This document shows positions 24,111 through 34,800 of a stretch of 64,000 nucleotides of DNA, piece after piece; the stretch's first letter is position 1, and the number at the start of each line of letters is the position of its first letter. Under the pieces are notes generated by a model that saw nothing but the letters and a program-made list of their open reading frames with translations, made no database searches and was not told the DNA's origin. The position numbers were made by a program, and so were the translations under genes. The stretch is from Mustela lutreola (lineage: Eukaryota; Chordata; Mammalia; Carnivora; Mustelidae), in contig NC_081308.1 of NCBI RefSeq assembly GCF_030435805.1, positions 131,484,936-131,548,935 on the forward strand, read 5' to 3'.

Positions 24111-25745
24111 ATGCCCACGGCGTCCACCGCCTCTGGTAAGGTTCTTGCCCCTGGGCCCCCACCCCTCCATCCAGGCAGGCTGAGTGGGGTTGGATGAAGC
24201 AGAGAAGCCCCTCCTCCTGGGACCCCCTCCCCCCTCCTCTCCAGGCTGCGGGTGTGGGCAAGGGAGGGTATGGCCCTAGGCCCTACGCGTTCCCTATGGC
24301 ATCTGCTGGGACTCGGGAAGTGGGAGGTTGGAGGGAAGCAGAAGGCCCAGGCTGATGGCCGCTCGAGCCCCTGGCTCTGCCTGGCCAGCTGGAATGTCCT
24401 TGGGCCCAGGGGCCCCCATGCAGCACACCCCCTAACTCGGCCCTCTTCCTCCACCCGTTGCCCAGCTGCGCCCTGGACCCTCTCTGCCCCTGTGCCACCT
24501 GGCAACGGCAGCGAGGGGCTGCTGGACACGCGGAACCTGCTGCTCGCCCAGGCGGAGCTTGCCCTGCTCTCCACAGTCTTTGTGGCTGTGGCCCTGAGCA
24601 ACGGCTTGGTGCTGGGGGTCCTAGCACGCCGGGGCCGGCGGGGTCGCTGGGCACCCATGCATGTCTTCATTGGCCACTTGTGCCTGGCCGACCTGGCTGT
24701 GGCTCTGTTCCAAGTACTGCCCCAGCTGGTATGGGATGCCACAGACCGCTTCCGTGGGCCAGACGCCCTGTGCCGGGCCGTCAAGTACCTGCAGATGGTG
24801 GGCATGTACGCCTCGTCCTACATGATCCTGGCCATGACGCTGGACCGCCACCGTGCCATCTGCCGCCCCATGTTGGCCTACCGCCACGGAGGTGGGACTC
24901 ACTGGAACCGGCCGGTGCTGGTGGCCTGGGCCTTCTCGCTCATTCTCAGCCTGCCCCAGCTTTTCATCTTTGCCCAGCGTGACGTGGGTAACGGCAGTGG
25001 GGTCCATGACTGCTGGGCCCACTTTGTGGAGCCCTGGGGTCTCCGAGCCTATGTCACCTGGATCGCTCTGATGGTGTTCGTGGCCCCGGCCCTGGGCATC
25101 GCTGCCTGCCAGGTGCTCATCTTCCGGGAGATTCATGCGAGCCTGCTGCTGGGGCCAGCAGAGAGGGCCGGGGCTTGCCGGGGAGGGCACCGGACAGGCA
25201 GTCCCAGCGAGGGGGCCCGGGTGTCAGCGGCCATGGCCAAGACCGTGCGGATGACGCTGGTGATTGTGATCGTGTACGTGCTATGCTGGGCGCCTTTCTT
25301 CCTCGTGCAGCTGTGGGCGGCGTGGGACCCGCAGGCGCCGGTGGAAGGTGGGTGCGGCCACGGCTAGGACTGTGGGGGACGGCTCAGGCCCGGCCGCAGA
25401 GGCACCCGCGCCCGCGGGCCTCGGGCTCCGGAGTACCCGTGGGCTCACGCAGATCGCTCTTCCCCCGCGAGCAGGCGGCGTGGCCGCACCTCTGCCCAGG
25501 CACCCTCAGTCCCAGCCCGGACTCTCCCACCCCCCACAGAGGCCCCCTTCGTGCTGCTGATGTTGCTGGCCAGCCTGAACAGCTGCACCAACCCCTGGAT
25601 CTACGCCTTCTTCAGCAGCAGCGTCTCCTCGGAGCTGCGGAGCCTGCTCTGCGGAGCCCGAAGTCGGGCCCCACCCAGCTCAGGCCCCCAGGAGGAGTCC
25701 TGCGCCACTGCCAGCTCCTTCCTGGCCAAGGACACTTCCTCCTGA
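24111..25745 (+). CDS. AVPR2: Vasopressin V2 receptor (three coding exons)
   Basis: Class A GPCR of collecting-duct cells; Gs-coupled, it raises cAMP in response to vasopressin and drives aquaporin-2 insertion. Coding exons are 24111-24135, 24466-25347 and 25540-25745, all with GT/AG junctions. They join to 370 aa (human 371). The ATG starts MPTASTAS, with a good CCACC context. Visible features: N-glycosylation sequon at N22, seven membrane segments, extracellular Cys pair C111/C191, the DRH form of the DRY motif (D135-H137), NSCTNPWIY with NPxxY at 320-324, and a Ser/Thr tail ending DTSS. The first intron falls after codon 8 as in human. Differences from human: an added sequon at N184 in extracellular loop 2, CG instead of CC at the palmitoylation site, and ATASSF instead of TTASSS in the tail. 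Downstream AATAAA at 25999. Identification is very secure. Confidence 0.97.
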
Positions 25746-25998
25746 GAAGTCAGGGGGCGCCTTCCTTCTAGAAGCTCTGTGAAACCCCGCTGCCCACCTG
25801 GGGCTGGCCCTGGGAATGCCGGGTTTGGGGCGGGCTCAGGCCTCAGGCTGCAGCAGCAGGGGTTCCACCCCAGCAGGGGACCACCCCACACCCAGAAAGG
25901 AAAAGGGGCGGGACCGGAGGACCTTCTTCTCCCCCCCACTGCTCCCCTGGTCCCAGCCTCTCTAGCTCCCCTCAGCCCTCCGCTCTCACTCACTCCCC

Positions 25999-26004
25999 AA
26001 TAAA
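25999..26004 (+). promoter_or_regulatory. AVPR2: AVPR2 polyadenylation signal AATAAA
   Basis: Canonical AATAAA 254 bases after the stop, in a short 3'UTR. The converging ARHGAP4 transcript ends about 0.3 kb further on. Confidence 0.85.
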
Positions 26005-26285
26005 CGTTCCAGCGTTCCAGCTCTTTTCACACCGGTGACTCTCCTTGGATCAGAGTACCTTTGGCTGTGGGGCAGCGCAGAAAGACATTCTTGGGCTCCC
26101 CCGCCAGACACCAGAGCTGGTGTGCGGGTCACCCTGCGATGCCATGCCCTGGCCTGGGCAAGTCTGTGCTGAGAGGCCCCCGTGGAAGCTGCTGCAGCTG
26201 CCTGAGCTGCCGCCCGCTGCCCGCCACCCAGCTCCCACCCCGGCGCCAAGACAGAGAACCGGCTCGCATGGGGAGTCAGCGCACA

Positions 26286-26585
26286 GGCCTTTATGAACAG
26301 CAGCCGCCGCCTGCCAGCTCCCACCAGCACCGGCACCGCACTCTCGGTGAGGCAGATGCAGGCCCGGGCGCCCACCACCCAGCTCGCGGACAAACCCTCA
26401 CCGAAAAGCCACGGAGGGGCCTGCCCCAGCCTCCTCCCTCCTCGGCCTCCCCAGGGGCCCAAGCCCGGGCTGGAGCAGGCGGGGCCGCCTCTGGGCAGCT
26501 GGACCCTCCTCTGCGAGGGGCCGGAGGGCCGAGGGCAGGAGCCCCAGCGCCGGCTGCACGGAGCGGGGGAGAAGCTGGCAGCACC
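26286..26585 (-). other. ARHGAP4: ARHGAP4 3'UTR
   Basis: The minus-strand sequence after the ARHGAP4 stop is GC-rich and has no AATAAA. The nearest candidate is CATAAA, read on the minus strand from plus 26290-26295, a known weak variant. The end is therefore approximate. Confidence 0.5.
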
Positions 26586-28821
26586 TCAGTGCTTAAGGGG
26601 CGAGTCCGGGCTCTGGGGACGGGACGCCGAGGGGGGTGCCAGGACCCCAGAGCCCCGGGAGAGGCTTTTGTTTTTGCCGAGGCGGCCGCAGGCTGGAGGC
26701 TTCAGGCTGCAGGGCCCGGGGCCAGGGGAGCAGGTGGATGCCAGCCCAAGGCCTTGGCGGGCGGAGGTCTTTCCCAAGAGCTCCTTAAACACGGAGTCCA
26801 TGGTCTGGGCCACGGCCTAAGGGGGAGAAGAGAGAGGGGTCCTCCTGCTGAGGACCTCCCCAACCTAGCCCGCTCTTTCTCCCATCCCCGGTTGGGGGCT
26901 CGCCTCCCTGAGCCAGGAGTGGGGGGCCTTCCTCCCTCTGCCGCCCAAGCATCCACTGGAACTCTTTCTCATTCCGAAACCAAAGCCCTTGGCCACCTTC
27001 CTGTCCCCACGCCCCTTCTCTCCTTTGGCCCCAAAGCTGCCACCCCTCCTTCCCTGTCCGGTTTCCCTCCTGCCACTCTTGGTGTGACTGTCACAGCCTC
27101 CTCTGGGGACAGCAATACACCCCCCCCCATACCTACTCTCGCCATGGCTGGGATCACAGCCACACCTTGGTCCCAGGGACCACCAGAGTGCTGGAGCCTC
27201 TCAGGTGAGTGTCTCCCTGCAACCCCCCTGGCCCTGCCTGCCGCCTGCCTCTCGCCTCCCCTGCCTACCACCAGACTCCTGCTCCCTGGCATGAGAGTCC
27301 GTGTGGCCTAGGTCAGCCCCCGGTCCCCTGAGTCCTAGGCCGGACCACTTGGCCACAGCCGGCGCGCCGCTTGCTCTTGGGCTCTTTCCTCCAGTCCCCG
27401 CTATCCCGAAGGCTTCCGCTCACTGGGAGCCCAGAAGCACACGTGCTAGGCCCATGAGAGCAGGGAGCCGGTCTCCCTAGGCTACCCCCCAACTGGGGCC
27501 ATATCCAGCACCCATTCTCTCCATCTGTCCATCTCCTCAACCTGTCCCTTCTGTCCTCCTTGGCCACCAAGTGCCTGCTAGGCCACTACTGGTCACCTAC
27601 CCTGGCTCCAGATGCCATGCCTGCCTGGGACTCCCGCTTGCCACTTCCTGCTCAAGAACTGAATGAGCCCCCAGGTCCCCCTCCATCCTTCCCTCTGGAC
27701 TCACACCCCTGCTGGCCTGTCCCTCCTCGGGCTGGGCCCCACCAGCTGGTCTGAGGCCAGGAAGGGCAGACATGAACCTTGGGAAGAAAGAGTTTGGTTC
27801 CTAATGGGGAGGTAAAGACGCCCCCCAGGAGAGGTACCCCCCCCCCCACTATCTGCCACACACCCACTCCTGGCTCTCACCTTGTCTACCTCCACATATC
27901 GCTCCGGGGAGGTAGGGACCAAACAGTGCCGTCTGTGCCCAGAGGGCCCCCCGGAGGTGCCCAGTGGGGCCTCGGGCGGGGTGCATGGCTCTGGCCTGCA
28001 GGGTACAGACAGGACATGGCCAAGGGAGGAGGAAGAGCGAGGCTGGCCCAGCGGGATTCTCTCCTTTGGTGTCCCTCACGGACAACTGTCCCCCAGCCGA
28101 GACCCTCTCCACGTGGCCTAAGCCAGACCCCAGCCCCTTCTGACTCGGCCCCACACCTTTGCCTGGCACAGGCTTGGCTCCCCAGCGGCAGTGCTCAGGC
28201 CGAGGTGGGTGAGTGAGGCCACCAAAATGAATCTTCCCAGGGAACCATCTTTCCCTCGCTCACCGATGGATGAACTCCATGGCCAGGAGGATCTCTGGAC
28301 TGCTCACCGGCTCTCCCGCAGCGTGCGGCCCCTGGGCCACCGTGTGCTTTTCTGCACTAGGGTCAGAGAGACGACCCACAAAAAGTGCTCATTCCCGGGG
28401 CAGACTCTGGGGGCCGGCAGGCTCTCAGGGTTGGTCCGAAGTGGTCTGGGCTGCCCCAGGCCTAGGGAAGCTGGGACTCACTCACCTCCCAGGCAGCGTG
28501 ATGTACTTGTGCGGGATGAGTCCCCGGGCACCCGCACACTCGCCCCGCCACCAGTCGCCCGAGGCCCGCTCGTGCAGCCGCAGCACGTCCCCGCGCTGAA
28601 AGCTTAGCTCCTGGGCTGTGCGACCCGTGTAAGCAAAACAGGCCACGGCCTCCATGACCCCCTCCAGGTCTGCGGAGAAAAGGGGGCTGGAGGCGGAGGG
28701 CACACCCAGGGCAGTCAGAAATCGGCACCTCCTCTCCCCCCACTCACCATCCTCCTGGGCCATGGTCCCGGCTTCCAGCTCTGGCTCGTTGTCCCCAGCC
28801 AAGCCCTCCAGCTGGGCATCC
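26586..28821 (-). CDS. ARHGAP4: ARHGAP4 exons 18-22: SH3 domain and C-terminal tail
   Basis: Exons 28748-28821, 28486-28669, 28264-28356, 27881-27995 and 26586-26816, residues about 720-951. The SH3 domain is in exon 19: AVACFAYTGRTAQELSFQRGD, GDWWRGE and GLIPHKYI carry the ALYDY-, WW- and PxxY-type core positions. Exons 20-22 encode a variable Pro/Ser-rich tail that still holds MDSVFKELLGKTSARQGLG. The stop is TGA (plus 26586-26588). Confidence 0.94.
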
Positions 28822-31800
28822 CTGAGGTCAAAGTGAGGCATCTGCGTGAATGAGGGGGCTCCCCTCTGCTGCACCGCCCCCCCAGGCCCCGCACACAGAT
28901 ACACACCCCAGACAGCCGGAGGAGGGCGGCGCCATGCACTTCTCATATGTCGGGCCCGGCAGCACGGCCACGGGCGGGAAAACCCGCGACGGCTGCACAA
29001 TGAGGGTCTGCACCAGCTGGTTCACGCGGCCCTGCAAGGCTACTGGGTCCTGCCCGGCGGGCACGGGCAGCAGCGTCGGCCCGAAGCACACCGCCAGGTT
29101 GTAGGGGTCCATCATGTTCTCGTCGCTGTACTGCGCCAGGCTGGGGGCACATGCGGGTCACAGGCAGCAAGTGCCCCACTGCCTGTGCCCCGCGCTCCCC
29201 ACAGCTCTCTTGGTCCCCCAGAGCACACTCACTGGTTGAGGAAGGTGAAGAGGTAGCGCAGGACGACCAGCGTGGGTGCAGGCAGCTGGGTCAGGAGGCG
29301 GCCCACGTGCTCCACCCGCTCAGCCACAGCCTCCAGCTCTGCGGCCCAGGCCGCCCCCGGGGGAGAGAAGCTCGGGAGTTAGGCCCTGGCCACGGGGCAG
29401 TGTCCCCCCCCCCCCCCCCCGCCAGGATGCCTCATGCCTGGGTCTCACCTGCCGAGGCCAGCAGCTCTCCAAACAGGTCCGGAGGGAAGAGCGGGGGGTC
29501 CAGGCTCCGGAAGTAGAGCTTCAGGACCCCTGCCACTGCGTCCAGGTCGTGGGGTGTGCAGCCTTCCACCAGTGGGTCCTCCCCTAGGGGTGACGCAGGG
29601 CGTAGGAGGCCGATCGCACCAGCTCTGGCTGTCACCCCTCCGCCCACCCCTACCCTGTCCAGCCGGTCCCCTACCTCTCTCAAAAGCGTCACGGATCTCT
29701 GAGACCCGGGGCTGGGCACCTGACACTCGGAAGATGCCCTCGTGCTGCAGCCCTGGGGGAGGAGGAGAGCCAGTGGGTGCCAGCCGGGTCCCCTCCCCAG
29801 CGCCTAGGGGGTTGGGTGCTGGGCAGGCAGCAGGGAGGCCCCGGGCTTGCTTACCATTCAGGTTGATGAAGCGGATACAGCTCTCCACCACCAGGGGCAC
29901 GGGCTGGCCTGAGCTCTGGGGACAGAGGGGGGGGCTCACTTCACAGTCCCTCCTTGTCTCTGGCTCCCTTGCATCTTCTCTGAACAAGCCGCGACGGTTA
30001 CTGGCAACGGTTACTGGCAATGCGGCCCGCCACGTGGTTTGCGAGACTCGCCCCAACCAACCTCGAATCCACTGACATTGCCAAACTCTTAAATGAACCA
30101 GCCACAGCGCGTGAGCACGTCGCGAAAACGCGCTGTTTCTTCCTTTCAGACCCTTCTCCCTTCCCTCGCTTCGTGGCCTCGGACCCCCAGGGGCGCTCCT
30201 TTCTGCTCGCTCCTGGGCTTCCTGCTCACGCACTCCTGCCTGAGGCTTTCTGTCGAGGCCTGGGTTGTTTTTTTAAATTTGTTTTTAAGTGTTTTATTTA
30301 CTTATTTGTGAAAGAGAGAGGAGGGGAGAGAGCGCACGCGCGAGCGGGAGGCCCGGAGAGGGAGAAGCAGGCTCCCCGCGGAGCAGGGAGCCCGATGTGG
30401 GCCCCGATCCCAAGACCCCGAGACCGTGACCTGAGCCAAAGGCAGCACTTCACCGACTGGGCCCCAGGGGTGCCCCTCGGTAGACGCCTGGTGCTAAGTG
30501 AAGGACGTGCCCTGCAGTCGGGGCAGGCCTGACAGAGGCCTGTGCAGGAGGGGTCGGTCGACCACTAGTCGACAATGGAGGCCACGGGGGTCGTGGGCCC
30601 GAGGGAAGCCAAAAGGCAGGGCAGGGCCTGCACTTGGCTGGAGCATGAGGCGGAGCCAGTACCTGGATAAACTTCTCCATGTCCCCCCCAAAGAGCTTCT
30701 GGTTATACTGGGAGCTGGGGCGGGGGCGGCGACTCTTCTGCTGTTTTCTCTGTGTGTACTGGGCCCTGTAGCGGACGGCAGCTGGCTCTGAGGGGAGGGT
30801 ACGGAGAACAGGATGCCCCCCACCCTCCCAGAGCCCAGCCAAGCAGGGCCCTGGAGCCCACAAGTCGGTCTAGAACCCACTGGGCCACAGAACGATAAGC
30901 AGCAGAGCTGGGCCCCAAGGAAAGGGTATGTGGGGACATGGCAGCTTGGTCCCTGTAGAAGCCACCCCTGAGAACACACGGGCCCGCACGCAGCGGGAAC
31001 TCACCAAGACACGTCCTGCTCGTCCTTGTCACCTGGGGGTAGAAAACAGTGGTGCGTTTTGCAGGTCCGAAAGAAAGGCTGGCAGAGAGGAATGTGGGCT
31101 GGGTGGGGGCCGAGGCAGGAGAGCTGAGGGCGGGAGCCACTCTGGGCCCAGGGGGCTGGGAGGGAGCAGCCCAGGGCCAGAAGGGGGGCCCACCTCGTTG
31201 AATGGCCTCCTGCAGCTTCTCATGCTTGGCCTGCAGCTTGGCGAGGACGCTTCGCCCACTCAGGTACTCCTGCAGTTTCTGGGGAGCCCAAATAAGAGTC
31301 TGAAGTTGGAATCCCAGCTCTGGGCCCTCCCTGCACCCCGCTCCCCCCCCAGCTGACTCCTCCCCACCGTAATGTAGAAGGTCTCTGTCTCCTGCTGCTG
31401 GCCCCGCCTGCGGCCAGCCTGCCGCGCCCCTGCATCCGAGCTGGTGGACTTGAGGGACTCGGTGGAGGGGCTGGCTTGGAGGGAGTCAAGTGCGTCCCCG
31501 TCTTCTGCCGCCACCGCCTCCAGCAGGACCTGCAGTGTGGCCTTCAGAGTCTTGCTCACCTGGGGCACAAGCGAGGGACAGAAGTCCAAGTCAGAAGGAA
31601 GGGGGAGGGGAGACCACAGCCACTTGGCTCCGTGTCTCCGGGTCCCCGTCCCCACCCTGAGCCGAGGCATTCCTACCTCCTCTGTCTCGATGGTCTGTCG
31701 GTCAAGGCGGCTCTGGATATTCTGGGCTCTGGGCAGAATTTCATCCCGCAGCTCCATCTCCAGCCGGATCTCAGCCACCTGTGCGGAGCGGTGTGCGGGG

Positions 31801-34800
31801 CACTGAGGGCTGAGCCTGGGGCCATGAAGCTCAGGCGTGGCAGTGGGCTGGGCAGTGGGCACCGAGGCCTCTGGGCCTGAGGACAGCATGCGCGTTTCCG
31901 CTGCCGCAGCAGCTGCTGTCCGGGACCCCTGGTCCTTGACATGTAACCTACCCAGTTCTCCCTGAGAGGAACGGGCTCCTCCGTGCCCGCGCACACCAGC
32001 GTACAGACACTCACAGCAGTGCTACTCCTAACGGCCCCAAGACAGAAGCGAGCCCAATGCCTATCAGATGAGGGGGTGTGGGGGGATGGGGGAGGGGATG
32101 GGGAGTGACTGCTTCCGGGGTCCAGGGTTTCTTTTGGGGGGTGAACGTGTTTGGCAATGAGAGAGTGGTGATGGTTGCATAACTCGGCGAAGATTCTAAA
32201 ACCCGTGGAATTGTACACTTTAAATGGGCAGATTATATGGTACGTGATTCACACCTCAATAAAGCAGCTGATCATTTTTTAAAAATGTGGTCAGGAGGGC
32301 TGGGGTGTGAGACAGAAGAGGGAGAGCCTAGCGAGAAAAACGCCTCATTCTGATCAGGCAGAAATAGGTTTCCTGTAGCAAAATGTGAGCCTTTGAGCCG
32401 CTTGCCCTGTGGGCAGTGAGGGGTCAGGGAGACTGACTTTAGGAAGTGAGGCAGAGGAATGCCTCTCCTTCGAACATGAACCACTTGGAGAACTCTGACA
32501 GTGACGTCAAGTTCAAATGGAGAGCTAAGACTTTGCTGAACATGCCCTGCTCTCTGTCCTCTGCAAGCCCCACCAGAAAGGGGCACAGGAAGGCCTAGGT
32601 CATGGAGATGCGGGGGCGGGGGGGCCGGTAGAGCAAGGCCAGCAGTTGAGATGCCATAGAAGTGAAAGATTTGCACACTTGCGTTCACGGCAGCCAAAAG
32701 CAGGAAGCAGCGCAAGTGTCCACCAAGGGATGAATGGAGAAGCAAATGCACTCTGTCCATACAAGGCCATGATTTTCAGCCTTAGAATGGAAGAAGAGCC
32801 TGTCACAGGCTGCGACATCCAGGAGCCTCGAGGACACTAGGCCGAGCACCACTAGCAAATTACAAGAGACAAGTACATTGTGAGTCCACCCGCGACAGTA
32901 AGCTAGATTTAGAGAAACAGAAAGTAGGACAGGGGATGCTGGGGGGCTGTCGGGAGGGGGAGCAAGTGTCTCCTGCGGATAGAGTTTCAGTTTGGGAAGA
33001 TGTGACATGTGCTTAATGTCACTGAACATCACACTTAAAAATGGTTAAAATGGGGGCATTCGGCTGGCTCAGTCAGTAGAGTGTGCAAGTCTTGGTCTCG
33101 GGGTCTGAATTCAAGCCCCACACTGGGTACAAAATTAAAAAAAAAATCCTTATATGAAATGGTAAATCTCATGTATGTTTGACCAGAATTGTAAAAAAAA
33201 AAAAAAAAAAAAAAAAAGAAAGAAAAGTCTCTCCAAGCTCTAGGAGACACTAATATTAGAAGACCCTCCCCCCAGACCCATATGGTTAGCAGGAGATTTG
33301 GCCTGTGGAAAGGATAAATCAGAGGGATTCTGGACTTCGGGACACTAGTCACAGCTAAAGAAGGGGACAAAACTTCCTACCGATGAGGAATAAGCAAGCA
33401 GCCGCTGCCATCTGGCGCCGCCCAGATGGGACATGCTGTTATCCTACTGAACATAAGGAGTGTCACAGAGCATCAGCATCAGACAAGGTCACTCTATGAC
33501 CACGAGGACTGACGACAAAAACAAGAACCCCTTATAATCACATCTGAGTGGAGACAAAAACAAGAATTTTGTCCAAGCCACAGAAATACGCAAACCTCCC
33601 TCTGTTCAGGCTAATAACAATGTCTGCTGCTCTAGCCTCCCTTCACCCCCCACCCCCCACCTCCTGCCTTCTAGATAAGATTCCCGAAGACATCCAATCA
33701 GAGTCGCCCCGGCTTCCCGACAGTATCTAGGCCAGAGTCAGAGCCAAGTCCCTCCCCCAAATCCCACTAGTCCTTCCTAGCACCCTCTTACCAGGACACC
33801 CCAAGATCCCCACCATGGGTGTCTCCCTCAAAGCAATGGTCTGATTCCCTGACGGAAAGCCCCACCCCCCACCCCATTGATGAGCTCTGCTCATGCACAT
33901 CCGCTATATCATCTAATCTACCTGTCAGCCCGTCCTCTTAAATATGACCTCATGAGGGACGCCTGGGAGGCTCAGTTGTTAAGCTTCTGCTTTCGGCTCA
34001 GCTCATGATCCCAGGGTCCTGGGATCGAGGCCCACATCGTGCTCCCTGCTTGGCAGGAAGCCTGCTGCTCCCTCTCCCGCTCCCCCTGCTTATGTTCCTT
34101 CTCTCTCTGTGTCTCTCTCTGTCAAAGAAATAAAATTTTATAAAAAAATATGACTTCATGACCAAGAATTGCCAGCCATTTGAGGCAAGCTCTAAAATGA
34201 AAGAGAAAGATGAAAGTGAGCTCTTTTCTTAACTGCAAGAAAACAGAGAAAATGCAGAGAGCCGAGAAAAACATCAAGAAAACAAAAATAAACATTTCAG
34301 AATGATTTCAGAAAATACGATATGCACAAAACAAGGAGAAGGGGTTATTTTAAATAGGAATTTGGAAAACAGAATAGATCTCTTTGAAACAAAAACTACG
34401 AAAGTAAATTTTAAAAAATTTCAACAAGGGATTGAAAGAGATAATTGAAGAAATCTCTAACTAAAAGAAATAGAGGCGGAGAAGAGGAAAGAGAACGGAT
34501 AAGAAAATTAGAGAATCAACCCACAAGGTCCAACACCCAAGTACAGGAATTCCTGAAAGTGAGAGAAAAGAAAATTAGGGGGGGGCAGGAAATGATTAAA
34601 GGAACAATATAAGGCCCAAACGTAAGGCCACAGTACTCTAAACCCACAGTGCCCACTGGTGGTCCAGTCCCATGAAGGAAAAAAGATCCTTAAGGATCAG
34701 ACTGCGTCGTCAGTGGGAAGTGCAGCGATGTCTTTCACAGTCCAAGAGAAGCGGACTGTCAACTCAAGATTCTATATCCAGCTCAACTTGCAACCAATTT

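Noticed and set aside
23754-24805. Minus-strand open frames opposite AVPR2 exons
   Set aside because: Shadow of the conserved AVPR2 coding exons.
26061-27311. 416-codon plus-strand open frame opposite the 3' end of ARHGAP4
   Set aside because: It lies antisense to the last ARHGAP4 exons, 3'UTR and intron; GC-rich DNA leaves frames open by chance, and the translation resembles no protein I know.
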